Assembly: GCA_027943245.1 (NCBI GenBank)
Contig: JANDJZ010000071.1
Span: 62,001-126,000, forward strand
Direction: 5' to 3'
DNA from: Acanthamoeba sp. SK_2022b
Lineage: Eukaryota > Discosea > Longamoebia > Acanthamoebidae
DNA length: 64,000 nucleotides
Shown here piece after piece: positions 1-10,646 of the stretch. Made by a program: the position numbers and the translations under genes. Numbering within the stretch: position 1 is the first letter of the stretch; each line of letters begins with the position of its first letter. A model generated the notes under the pieces. That model had not been told where the DNA came from. It was given only the letters and a program-made list of their open reading frames with translations, and ran no database searches.

Positions 1-2016
1 ACGGCCCCGTCGCCCGTCTCCTCGCCCCACAGCAGCCAGCGCGGCGCCAGCAGCGGCGGCGACAACGAGGAGGAGGACGAGTTCGCCAAGGAGAAGACCG
101 CCGAGCGGGGCAGCAGCGGCGGCAAGGACGTCGAGCGGGAGGGCAGCGGCAGGGAGAGCGCCGTCGGCAAGAGCTCGCCCCTCGGCACGCGCGGCGCCAG
201 CAGCCGAGGCAGCAAGGAGCGTACGTTCTCCCCCCCCCCCCGAGGCTGTGGCCTGGCAGGCGGGCGAAACAGCGTGGCTCCCCTAACCTCGACCCACAGC
301 CAAGAAGCCCGAGAAGCCGCAGAAGAAGGTGCTGATCCAGCTCAAGGGCAAGAACAGGATCCACGTGAGGCAGGTCGAGCTGTCTGGCAAGACCCTCAAC
401 AAGGCCGACGTGTTCATTCTCGACCTCGGCGACAGGGTATTTCTTATATTCCCCTTTTCTAATATTTTTATTTTTATTTTTATGTAATATCTTATTTTTT
501 TTCATAATTTTTGCATCAACTATTTGTGGCACAAAATACGAATAATTACATTGATTGCATTCGGGGTGGCCGCGGCAGATCTACGATTGGAACGGTGCTG
601 CTGCCGACAGGAAGAAGCGAGAGAAGGGAGTCGAAGTGGCCAACCGCCTTTGCGAGGAGAAGCGAAAGCGAGCCGTCGGCAAGATCAAGAAGCCCGGTAC
701 GTGTGCCCCTCTCCCTTAACCCACCGTCAACCGCTACGCTGACGCTCTCTCCTTTCTCTCTCTCTTGTCAAAGAGATCATCATCCTGGAGGATGGCCACA
801 TGGAGCCACCGAAGGACTTCTGGGACGCGCTGGGCGGTAAGCCCGACACCATCCCCACGGCCCCGCCCGGCGACGACGAGAAGATGGAGAAGCAGTGGGA
901 GGCGACCGACAAGCTCTACAGGGTCAACCCCGGTAACGAGCTGTTCCCGATCGACAGCAAGTTCACCAAGGCCAAGCTGGACACCAAGTTCAACTTCATC
1001 TTTGACTGCCACGAGGAGATGTACTACTGGTGCGGCAAGGTTCGTGTCGCTCCTCCTCTTCGGGGTCAGCGGGGGTGGAGAGGGCTAACACACAACGCAC
1101 AACCGTTTGGTTGCATCACAGGCTACGGACAAGAACAGGCGCGAGGAGAACATGAAGAAGGCCAAGGAGCTGTTCGCCAAGAAGACGGATCGCCCCAAGT
1201 GGTCCACGCTCAAGAAGATCAACGAGGTAGGCCCAGCCATCTCCTCTCCTCCTTGCGCGCACAACGTTTGTTTACTGAACTCTCTCTCTCTCTCTCTCTC
1301 TCTTTTCTCACTTCGATCTTCGTTCTTTGCTCTTCGCTCTTTTTGTGACAACCAAAAGGGTGCGGAGCCGGTGCTGTTCCAGGAGAAGTTCCACCAGTGG
1401 TTTGCCGCTGACTCCCGGTCATCGAAGAGAGCCTCGTCTCGGTGCGCTGCCGTCCCTTCCCCCTCCCGTCAAGCCCCAGACCGCCAACGCCCACCACTAC
1501 AAGACGACAAGGCGCAACTTGCTGATGATGGCCTGTCGTCGTGTTTCTTTCCTTCTTTTTCTGCAGTGGTCCGCACAGGGCCTCTCCCGCCGCGGGCAAC
1601 GAAATGCGCGAGGAGGGCAACGTAGATCAGATCCTGAAGGAGTACGAGAAGACCTACACCCATCAGCAGCTCAAGGACGGCGACTACCCGGCGTCCCTCG
1701 ACACCACAAAGAAGGAGGTAATCGAAATCGACCCAAAAGAGCATCCATGAGCGCTCTCGTGCAGAGAGCGAAGGCCAAACGACTACCAGTAGCCAGCGAG
1801 CTCACCTTCTCTCTTTCTTCCCATTCAACACATAGGCCTACCTTTCGGAAGCCGAGTTCCAGAGCGTGCTTGGCATGTCGAAGGCAGAGTTCCAGAGACA
1901 GCCCAAATGGTTCGCCCCATCCCAATCCCCACAGTGGTCTTCTTCTACTCACACCTGTGTTGCTCTCGCTGTGCAGGAAGCAAGATCACATGAAAAAGGA
2001 GAAAGAGCTGTTCTAA
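1..2016 (+). CDS. Villin/gelsolin-family actin-binding protein, 3' part (gelsolin repeats plus villin headpiece)
   Basis: The gene enters from the left edge, so its N-terminus is missing. About nine exons can be joined; the first visible one ends near 219 and the last covers 1977-2016. After a Ser/Gly/Glu-rich linker, the exon starting near 300 encodes a gelsolin-type core (RQVELSGKTLN, then DVFILDLGD, continued in the next exon by IYDWNG). A lower-confidence second repeat follows near 775-1230. The last three exons give a villin headpiece: TYTHQQLKDGDYP, then AYLSEAEFQSVLGMSKAEF, then PKWKQDHMKKEKELF and TAA. The hydrophobic core, PKWKQ cap and C-terminal Leu-Phe are all present. Known headpieces bind F-actin and gelsolin repeats cap, sever or bundle filaments, so a cortical cytoskeletal role is inferred. 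One intron (1280-1303) carries a (TC)n tract. Confidence 0.9.
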
Positions 2017-2792
2017 GAGAGACGCCGATCTGCCTCTCTTCTGGAGCAAGTTGCCAAATCGTAGTAATCGTGTATGAGCTGGACAATATACATTGTGTGT
2101 ATTTTACACTGTGTTCCGGTTCGCTTGCAACCACTTACAAGTGGCGTGTTCAACGCGCTCCGATCGAGCGGGTGTTGTTGGCTCCCTCTGGCGGCAGGTG
2201 TCCTCGCAGGTGTCTTCTCACCGCATCTGCTGTCTGTCGGGCCGAGGGTTCGCTGAGGCCAACCCTTGTCTTTTTCGCCACCGCCGTCAGCCGGGTGGGC
2301 AACAAGGGATGCGTCTTAGGGACCAGAAGGGGGACTCACCCACATACATGAAACCAAGGCTTCTTTATGCGTAAGCAACGAATATCGATGGTTTTATTAC
2401 TCTACAAACGGATAATAAAACTACAAATGAACAGGTTGGAAAAGAAACGGAGAAGTGTCGATGTGTTGGCGTTGTGTCGCATCGTGATGAAGCCGATCGT
2501 CGTCGAAAAAGAGAAGATCGCCCTCCGTCGGCCGTTGAATAGATCGTTCACTTAGAGCTGAGTGAAGAGAGGGCCACGTCGTAGATTGGTGGGCGGGTAA
2601 AAAGAGAGATGTATACACACAGCAGGCGGAGAGAGATGTAGTCGTAGTAGTAGGTTGAGTCGAGAAAGGCTTCGTACATCATCTCGTCCATCCTCCGTCC
2701 GGCCGTCCAAGTGCAGAAACCAGTTATCCTGAGGGGTCGTCGTGATGGAGAGAGAGAGAGAGAGAGAGGAGGAGGAGGAGGGCAACGGTCCT
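2017..2792. other. Convergent 3' intergenic region
   Basis: This holds the 3' ends of the villin-type gene (+) and the F-box/MORN gene (-). It contains a (GA)n tract at about 2748-2770. No gene, RNA or open frame with convincing protein features is visible. Confidence 0.5.
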
Positions 2793-4695
2793 CTAAGACC
2801 GGGAGGTGAGGGCAGAGTGCTTGCCCCAGGCTCGGGGGTCCTCCTGGCCCTTCTGGGTGAACTCGAGGTTCATCCGTCGGGTCTCCTCCTCCTCCTGCTC
2901 GCGGAGCTTCTTGTCGCGGATGAGCTTGTTGATCTCGGGGAGGTAGATCTGCTCCCACATGTCCATGGGCATGGCAAAGTAGTAGTCGTACTTCTTGGCC
3001 CACGAGGCGCCGATGGTCTGGGGGACCTCGCGGTTGTCGGTGCCAAAGTAGCGGCCGTCGCCGCGGCGGTCGAAGTTCCACTCGCCCTGGAACTTGGCCG
3101 AGTCGGGCCAGACCATGGTGCCCTCGCCGTGGCGGACGCCGTTGCGCCAGTTGCCGGCGAACATGGCGCCGTCGGGCCAGTAGTACTCGCCGACGCCGTG
3201 CTTCTTGTTGGCCGAGAAGTTGCCCTTGTAGGTGCGACCGTCGGGCCACTTGTAGACGCCGTAGCCCTCGTGCGCGCACTGGAGCCACTTGCCCTCGTAG
3301 GACGAGCCGTTGGGCCACGAGTAGAGGCCGTAGCCCGTGCGGGTGCCGTGGACCCAGTCGCCCTCGTAGCGGTCGCCGTCGGCCCAGGTGCGCACGCCCT
3401 TGCCGTGCTCGATGCCCTTCTGCCACTGGCCGATGTACTTGGCCTTCTCCGACCACGTGTAGGTGCCGTGGCCGTGCCTGAAGCCCTCCTTGAACTCGCC
3501 CTCGTAGAACGTCTTGTTGGGCCAGTGGTAGAAGCCAAAGCCCTCGCGATCGCCCTCCTTCCACTCGCCCTCGTAGTAGTGGTCCTCCTCGAACAGGCGC
3601 CTGCCCTTGCCGTGCTCCTTGCCCTCCTTCCATTCGCCCTCGTAGTAGGGCAGGACCGGCTTCCGCTTGGCCTGCGCGGCGCGCTTGGGCGTGGACTGCT
3701 GGTGCTGGTCCGCCACCGACTGCTGGTTGGTCTCCGGGGCGGCCGCGTCAGCCGCCGCGCCCTCGACCAGCGCGTCGCCGTCGCTGTTCTCCTCCTTGGC
3801 CTCCTCCGACTTGATGTTCTGTGGAATCGCGCACCAACCCAGGAGGTGAGCCACCATGTCGACGTTATATTTTCGAGTAGCGACAATGGCGATGGTGGTG
3901 AAGGGCATGAAGCGAAAGTTGTACCTTCCAGATCTTCCTGCCGTGTCCATGGTGCTTGCCGTCCTTCCATTCGCCCTCGTAGATGTATTCGGCGCTCTCG
4001 TGGCGACCGACGACGGTCGCGGAGCTGATACGGGCCAGGTCGCTGATGGTCAGGTTGCGGCTCTGGTAGAGCCACTTCCAGCTCTTCTGCGCGGGCTTGG
4101 TAAGCTCGTCCGACGACTCGGACTTCTCTTCCATCTGCGAACGCCTCAACAGGTCCAGCCAGAGCTGTTTCCATCATAATCGCACCAAAGAGAGAACGCA
4201 GGTAAGAATCGGAAGAGGAGGTTGGGGCATGGCCCGGGAACAAGTGTATACCTGATCGTCGAGGGCGAGGCGACGCCAGTTACGGCAAACCTTCTGTACG
4301 CCGTTGGCGATGTCGCTTCCGTGGAGGAAGGTGAAGATGAGGTAGACGAGCTCCTCGGGCATGTCGTCGAAGCACGCTCTGTCGGAGAAGCCGGCGTGGC
4401 TGAAGTAGGCCAGGTCGGCCATTTCCATCATGTCCTCCGCGTCGATATTGTCGTCGTCGAGGTTGATCGCGCTAGGTCGGGTGAACAGCGCCGTAGCCTT
4501 TTTGTTAGAGTAGAAATCGCAGGTCATGAAAGATGGCGCACTGGCGCCGTCGTCCATCAACGAGGAAGAAGTCCTCTTCTTGTTGGCAACTGTTGCCGAG
4601 GACCCCGTCGCGTTGGCGTCGCTACCGAAGTCGACGTCCATCATGTTGGCGTTGTAGGTCGCCGGTTCGAATACCGTGGCAGCCATTCCGAGCAT
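2793..4695 (-). CDS. F-box and MORN-repeat protein
   Basis: Three exons (4695-4252, 4134-3925, 3818-2793) sum to 560 codons, i.e. 559 aa. A low-complexity N-terminus is followed by an F-box at about residues 108-145 (DDMPEELVYLIFTFLHG, then CRNWRRLALDD). From about residue 195 there are roughly ten MORN repeats of the form YEGEWKxGxxHGxGxxxWPDG. The C-terminus is charged (about 90 aa). F-box proteins bring substrates to SCF ubiquitin ligases through Skp1. MORN repeats contact membranes, lipids or proteins. The inferred role is a substrate adaptor, possibly at a membrane. The GC-rich repeat exon produces a long open frame on the opposite strand that is only a shadow. The start is the first Met upstream of the conserved part; a second Met three codons on is equally possible. 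Confidence 0.88.
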
Positions 4696-5662
4696 CTTCA
4701 GATAGAAGAGGTGCTGTTGTGTCGAATAGTTGCAGGTGTGTTCGAGAGAGTTTGAGGGAGACCTCGCTCTAGAGCTGGAAAGCCTCTAGTGGTGTTTGTG
4801 GTTGATGATGGTCGCTGGGGTGTTAGTGTAGCTGAATGAGTACACTAGACGGTAGAGTGGTGCCGCGGGGTGGTGGTTTGGATGAAGAAGAAGGCCCACC
4901 CCCCTCTGACCCTTTATACGGCCGAGCAGTGATTGACAAAGTCCGAACCAGTCCTCCCGTCTCCGCGTGTGAGGCCCGATGATGGGTCCGTGCGCCCACA
5001 GCTGCTGCTTCGCTTCCCCAATACTTCAGAACGCCTCGCCTACGGTGACCACCGTTTCGCCACTGGGCGGTGGGGTGTGACGTCAAGCCAGCTCTTGCCT
5101 TCCATAGGACCACACGCGCCGCCCCTTCCGCACCTGCCCCGAGAATTCTGAGGAACGGGCGGTCCCATGCGACAAGACCGACAGCCCAAAGGGACGCGTT
5201 CTGCGGTACAGTGTCGGTCGTGCAACAGCCTCGCGAGATGGGGGGGGGGTCAACCTGGGCCGTGAGGGTAAGGACGGCCAGGAGTGACGGAGGGAAGGAG
5301 AAGGGCCGTGACGAGAGCTGCTCGAGCGTGCGGCAGCTGCTTCGCCGCGTTTGTTGATGGGGTGTCTCGGATGGCGACCACCAGTTCAAGTGGCGCTTCG
5401 TTGCAAGGGAGCCCGTTCTGCGTCCCGTTCGCTGTATGTGTGGTGAGGCAAGCTTGGCCGTTTGTCGTAGCGTTCCACAGGCAGAGGCCACAGCGTTCAG
5501 CGCAGCCCAACCCATTGGCTAAGGAGGTGAGTAATAACAGACACACAGAGAGAGGGTAGCTTGCTTTATTGCTCTCGGAAAGAGGGCTCCCGAAGCTTGC
5601 ACAATCGCTTCATTCGGTTCCTTTCCTTTGTTCGCTGTGTGGGTGTGGAGGATATGCTACAC
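4696..5662. other. Upstream region of the F-box/MORN gene and 3' flank of mago
   Basis: About 970 bp between two minus-strand genes. Short open frames exist on both strands but show no domain, no conserved pattern and no consistent splice joins. A palindromic CRE-like octamer, TGACGTCA, lies at 5078-5085 within GTGTGACGTCA. Confidence 0.4.
5078..5085. promoter_or_regulatory. CRE-like palindrome upstream of the F-box/MORN gene
   Basis: The octamer TGACGTCA is the classic bZIP/CREB-type site. It sits about 380 bp upstream of the F-box/MORN start. The same 11-mer GTGTGACGTCA recurs in the divergent promoter at about 18.6 kb. Function is inferred from sequence only. Confidence 0.25.
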
Positions 5663-6437
5663 TTAACCGATGGGCTTGATCTGCGCCGAAGAACACAGAG
5701 CAGAGTGTCGTAAGCCATCAACACGCAAAGAGGAACGCAGGAGCTTGGTAATTGAATGCGGGGCACAGCGCAGCATAAAGAAGAGAAGAAGAACCTTGAA
5801 GTTGAGAGAGATGAGAGAGAAGACGAAGCATTTGAGATCCTGCACGAGGTAGTAGAAAATCCTGAGACCCTCAGGGTCCTGGCTGCCCTGCACATCGAGC
5901 AACGAACCAATCTTCGAGGTCTGCGCAGTGCAAGTCATTCATATGAGCAAAACGCAAACAAGAAATCGAGGACAACGAGATGAGCCGTACTGTGAACGAG
6001 ATGTGGTCATTTCCGATCACAATCTCGAGCTCCTGCTTGCCGACTCTGTCGGGCTGGGGCCAGTGCTTGTCATCTTCCCTGTTGATTTCACAAGTGCGCG
6101 TAACCACGATCAAAAAATCAGAATCATTTAGACCAACTTGTCTCGGGGGGTACGCACTTCAAAACCTCACTGTCGATGATGATCCGCTTGAGCTCCTTGA
6201 GCACAGCGGGGCTGACGAAGGCTATTCCGTAAGAAAGGTAAGTGGCAGCCCTTTGAAATGTGATACACGATAATGATTCATACCCTCCTTCCTGATCAGA
6301 GTTTCGTTCTTGTAATGCGAATTGTTGGCATATCTGAGCTTTCCATCAGGATTAAACTCGAACTCGAGGAACTCATGCCCGAACTTGCCCTTGTGGCCTA
6401 CATAGTAGCGCACATAGAAATCCGCATCCTCCGCCAT
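5663..6437 (-). CDS. mago: Mago nashi homologue, exon-junction-complex core protein
   Basis: Five exons (6437-6284, 6221-6158, 6078-5991, 5920-5795, 5680-5663) join to 450 nt, i.e. 149 aa; the human protein has 146. Family landmarks appear in order: [107 protein letters not shown] and the terminal FKIKPIG. Mago pairs with Y14 and locks eIF4A3 on spliced mRNA upstream of exon junctions, acting in mRNA localisation and surveillance, mainly in the nucleus. The last exon has only five codons plus the stop. The last intron stays open in frame, so an unspliced read would give a false longer tail. The ATG at 6437 matches the family start; an upstream in-frame ATG at 6464 is probably 5' UTR. Confidence 0.97.
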
Positions 6438-7315
6438 TGTGTTTGATTTGATTGTTGGGCACAACGATCGAAATCACAGAAAAAAAAGAAAATATTTTTC
6501 CTCCCATGCCAGGCAATATCTGGGTGTGGGAAATTCTATGTCGCCTGCGCAGAAAACGCTAAAATTTCCCATTTATGATGTTTTCATTGCTTAGGGACGG
6601 TTCTAAAAAGCTCCTTTACTGACACCAAACTGTCCATCTCCTTTGATGCCTATATCAAGGTCACTCCAACAATTTTATATTTTTATTTTATGCTTGTGTT
6701 CATACAATCTCATATGCAATGGGGGGCAAGAGCTGAGGAAGAATGATAAGATGAAGAGAATGAGCAGCAAACATGGTGCCTGCCCAAGTGAAAAGGTGCA
6801 GGTCCATGCTTGTACTCATACATTATACTCATAAAAATTCAACTGAGTTCAGTTAAATCAGGGTGGAAGCACCAAACGCATCTTGGCACAACTCCCTCTT
6901 GTAGGAAAGCCCTTATTTGGAAGTCATCACCTGAGTGTGGTGGGGTTGGCCATGTCAATGTGCCACTTGATCCTTGCAGCCCATCAACTGTGGTCCAAAA
7001 AGCAGCCACCTCAAGGATGACCTTTCTCTTATAAAGTGCCAACACTTGGAAATTGGTCAGCAGTTTAAACTGCTAAAGGCAAGCTGACTCTGATGAAAAT
7101 GTGCACCTTCCTTGCCAGTTAGCTGTCGTCTCAATTTCTCCTTGCTGCAAGCCTTGCCATCTTGGGTAGGCCTGCCCCACATTTCCCCTATTCTTCGCTA
7201 CCTTCTCACCAGAGTGCTGGCGACAATAACAACGCGATAAAGGGGCAAGCGGGTGCGCTCTGAAGCAAAGCCTTGGAAGCTTGTGAGACACCCTACACAA
7301 CAGCCACCGCACAAC
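6438..7315. other. Divergent intergenic region between mago and a small plus-strand gene
   Basis: About 880 bp, unusually AT-rich at about 6470-6720 for this window. It must hold the promoters of both flanking genes. No RNA gene or coding exon was recognised. Confidence 0.4.
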
Positions 7316-7630
7316 ATGGCTGACATACCGACTCACTTGGAACGCAATTTGGGAGACCCCAAGAAGCTGGCGGAGGAGAAGGAGGAACAGGACCGCAAGG
7401 GGATCGAAAGCAACCCCAACAACGACGCCTTCTGGACCCAGCGCGGGCTCAATCGTCCCGAAGATCTGGACGAGGCCATCAAGCAGGGCCAGCTCATCCT
7501 CCACCAGGAAAAGGGTCACGCCGGACAGCCCGTCACAGGCGCAGGTTACCTGTACATGAAGAAGCACCACGAGAAGACGGTCCCTCCCCAGCAGCACCGC
7601 CACCACCACCATGTACCGGACCACATATGA
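7316..7630 (+). CDS. Small hydrophilic protein of unknown function
   Basis: An uninterrupted frame of 104 aa begins at ATG 7316 (context CACAACATGG). An in-frame Met about 21 codons upstream is possible, but that stretch looks non-coding. The protein is rich in Glu, Lys, Asn and Gln, has no membrane segment or signal peptide, and ends with a His cluster (QQHRHHHHVPDHI). Conserved-looking patches are HLERNLGDPKKLAEEKEEQD and FWTQRGLNRPEDLDEAIKQG. The third-position GC preference matches nearby genes, which supports real coding. I do not recognise the family. The gene converges with SFT2, with 124 bp between stop codons. Confidence 0.6.
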   Translation: MADIPTHLERNLGDPKKLAEEKEEQDRKGIESNPNNDAFWTQRGLNRPEDLDEAIKQGQLILHQEKGHAGQPVTGAGYLYMKKHHEKTVPPQQHRHHHHVPDHI

Positions 7631-7754
7631 TGAAGCCCTGTACAGCGCAAGTAAAAAGAAACGGGTGTAGAAGATGAATGACTATCGCATGTTCTTGCTT
7701 CAGCTACACATCAACGAACCAACAACGTATGTACAGGTCGCGCCACGTCGACAT

Positions 7755-9030
7755 CTAGACAGCGGTGATGCTGTCCGCGCATGCGCCGCAGCATTTGCGC
7801 AACAGCGTCTGCGCGAACGGCAGATAGCTCGCCACATACCTTGTTGTTGTTTACAAAGAACACGTGGGCATTGCATGGTAAGGCGATGCGGGTGTGGAAA
7901 GCAGGCTGACAACGGTGTGTGGCCGTACCACACGATGGCGCAGATCTGGATGATGACGCAGACCAGCACGAGCAGGGGCGACTTGGTCTGTACGCATGAG
8001 AAAGGTGAGGGCGAGCAGCAAGTCATCCGCTTTCCCCACGCATAGCGAGCGGGGAGCGTACGTAGATGGCTACGAACAGGGTCATGCCCAGTGCGCCGAT
8101 GTAGATGACGCTAGCAATTATTCGGATGGGCTTGAACATCATCTTGAGCTGCCGCGTAGGACCGATCAAAAAGAAGGAGCTGGTTGCGGTCGTGTCAGCG
8201 GAGCGTATTACGAGGAATACGTTGTGCAGTTGATGCGTGCGAGAGACCGGGAACTGGTACCTTCCCAGCAGGCAAAGATTGCCCATCGTGTAGAACACGC
8301 CGAAGGCAGCGAACAACAGGATGTAGATGAACATCACCGACTGTTGCGTGAGATGCCACAACAACAAGCAAGAGGGGAGTTAGAGTCTCGACAAACATCA
8401 ACGCGTTTGCGAGAGAGAGAGAGAGAGAAAGAGATAGGTGACGTACCAAAAGGAAGAAGAGAATAGAAACCATGAGGCAGATGCCGAAGCCGTAGAGTCG
8501 CTGCAACCACGAAGAGCAGATAAGCACAACACCCACACAGAGATACAAGCTTGTAAGGGAGCAGGAGCGTACATGCTTGTAGGAGAGTGTGGTGGCCTCG
8601 TTGAATTCGTCCATAAGGGTGGGCTCACGTCGTGGACCCAGCCCCACCATGCCCATCACCGAGTCCAGCTTGCTGACGAATAAAATTAAATAAATCTTTT
8701 TTAGAACAGTAGACAAAAAACAACAAAGATGTATTACAATTAATTGTAATACAGCAGGCAGTACCTGGGAGGAGGGGGCGGGGGAGTGGGGGCGAGTCCC
8801 ACGGTGCGACGGAAGGAAGAGAGGAGACCCTGCTCATCGGCAGGAGGCGGCGGCGGGGGTGGAGGCGCTCCTTTGAACCAGCCGAGCAGTCCTCCACCAG
8901 TGTCTGTTGCGCGAGCGCTTCCACTGATGGTGGTGCTATAGGGTCGAGAGGAGCTGCTGGCAGCGCCAATTGACGGGGCAGACGCCGATTTGCTTTCCCC
9001 GCCGCCGAGGCCCGACCAAAAGGAAGACAT
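7755..9030 (-). CDS. SFT2-family vesicle transport protein
   Basis: Seven exons (9030-8765, 8672-8573, 8500-8447, 8340-8261, 8179-8062, 7987-7929, 7839-7755) sum to 762 nt, i.e. 253 aa. A Ser/Ala-rich and Pro-rich N-terminus (two runs of 6-8 prolines) precedes four hydrophobic helices typical of SFT2/SFT2D: RLYGFGICLMVSILFFLL, AFGVFYTMGNLCLLGSSFFL, IGPTRQLKMMFKPIRIIAS and LVLVCVIIQICAIVWY. The signature FLxGPxxQLKxMF is intact and the C-terminal SYLPFAQTLLRKCC matches the family ending. SFT2 acts in endosome-to-Golgi membrane fusion. The N-terminal extension is longer than in yeast or human relatives. One intron holds a (TC)n tract on the sense strand. Confidence 0.93.
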
Positions 9031-9260
9031 TGTGTTTCTAGGATTGAAGATAAAGGAGTGACGACGGCCAGATGCAGTAGAGAAACCTTGCACACGTGGC
9101 CGATTGATTGGAAGTTGTGAGCAACTTCTCGTTCGTTTGCTTTTCGTTTTCAGTTTCTCGAGTGAAATTTCGGAGCAGCACACCACCAGCAGGCGGCCAT
9201 AAAGGTTGGACCCTGATTATCAACCATTGGGACAGTGTGGTGGACGCCCTTTAATGTATG

Positions 9261-10565
9261 TCAAGAAACGATCTGCACGGCATCTGCATTGGGGCGCAGA
9301 AGGGACACGAGGTGGTCCAGCATCTCCTGATGCTTGGACGATCGATCATTCATGAGGTGTAAGATGAAGTCTGAATGGCCAACTCCCTCCACCAGGTGCA
9401 GCTCAACATCGTGTCCGCGCTGCTTGAGCGCGTCTGCAAACTTGACGCTCGAGCTGCTTGGCACCGTCCCGTCAACAGTGCCTGGACACCCAGACGGAGT
9501 CAGCGCAGACCTCCACGCGAATGACGATACTTGTGACAAGACGCACCATGAAGAAGATAGGTGGGAGGTAGTGAGGCAGCCTCCAGCTCAAACTCATTGA
9601 TCAAAGCCGTGGGCGAATGGTGGGCAAAGTTGGGAATGCCGCCCATCGCGGGCTTCATCGCCGACAGGTTCTCCACGCCCCGGCTCGCCTCGTGCCCGTA
9701 GTGCTCGGCGATGTGGTACGGACCACCTATGCCCACGAACCTACAAATGCACGCGCAGCGGCTGAGTTTGGGTGGCTGGCCAATTGGAGAATTGGCCAGC
9801 CACCCAACACAGGAACAAACTTGTGCTGCAGGAGGAGCTGCTACCCTTGAATGGCGATGTCGGACAGCAGGTGAGTTTCATTGAGGAATGAGCGGTAGTG
9901 CTCGGCGAGCCCTATCTCTTCGCCGTGCTGCTTGAGCATGGCCAGCCGTATCATGTACAGCGCCAGCAGATGCGCTCCGGCACTGTGGCCCATCACGTAC
10001 ACCCGCTTCTGAAGGGGCGTCCAAGCGCGCGCGTGTGTGTGAGAGAGCACAAGTGTCAGCAGTCACCCCGCCACACAGGCACACTCTATAGGGTGGGCGG
10101 TAGTACGAGATCGGCGCCGAAGGAGTGCGCCTGGCGCTCAATGAACTTGAATAGTAGCGCAAGGTCACGCACCATCTGCTGCACCTGGCCCGCGGGGTGC
10201 AGCGTGTAGTTTGCCACGGCCACCACGAACCCACGAGCCTGCAGCGCTCGGGCGAGCGTGCCGTACTGGTGCTTGCCGCCCGATGACCACGCCCCGCCGT
10301 GGATGAAGACGACCAGTGGGGCAGGTTCCGTTGTGTCGAGGTTCCCCTGCGGCCGGGTGGGTTGAGTGTACACGTCAACTAGATTTCGTGGCAGTGGTCC
10401 GTAGGCAAGGTCCAGGTGGGAATCTTTGGTGCGATCGGCAGAGATGAAGTAGTTGTGGTACATGCGAACTCCAAATGGCGCGATTTTGATGTAAAACCAT
10501 ATCATCTCCACGACAACTCGAAAGATCTTCCACCATCTTGCTGCCCAACTCGTGACGAACATCAT
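9261..10565 (-). CDS. Alpha/beta hydrolase, kynurenine formamidase/ICME-like esterase
   Basis: Four exons (10565-10107, 10008-9845, 9740-9547, 9481-9261) sum to 1038 nt, i.e. 345 aa. A hydrophobic N-terminal helix (about residues 10-35) suggests membrane association. Then come the oxyanion motif VVFIHGGAWSSGGKHQYG (about 95-112), the nucleophile elbow YVMGHSAGAHLLALYM, HGTVDGTVPSSSS, which carries the likely acid Asp, and VEGVGHSDFILH with the catalytic His. This layout fits the HGG-type group containing kynurenine formamidase and isoprenylcysteine methylesterase. The membrane helix favours the latter, but the substrate cannot be fixed from sequence. The intron 9741-9844 contains a perfect 18-bp hairpin. 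Confidence 0.85.
9768..9807. repeat. Perfect 18-bp inverted repeat (hairpin) inside an intron
   Basis: The arms at 9768-9785 and 9790-9807 are exact reverse complements, separated by the 4-nt loop GGAG. The hairpin lies wholly inside the intron (9741-9844) of the alpha/beta hydrolase gene and makes up over a third of it. Confidence 0.9.
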
Positions 10566-10646
10566 CTCTCGATCTTAAAACCAGTGGTTCTTTTTGAATC
10601 TTTAAATGGTGGATAAAAAACTGTCCGCTCTGCACTTTTGCCACTC

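Noticed and set aside
2742..4028. Long open frame (428 aa) on the plus strand
   Set aside because: It is the antisense shadow of the GC-rich MORN repeat exon; its Val/Leu/Ala composition follows from the repeat codons.
4823..5515. Open frame of 230 aa on the minus strand
   Set aside because: No domain, odd Arg/Ser/Thr composition, no splice support, and codon use unlike nearby genes. Probably chance in GC-rich promoter DNA.
7073..7624. Minus-strand frame opposite the small 104-aa gene
   Set aside because: Lower-quality composition and no conserved features; the plus-strand frame has the better start context and codon bias.
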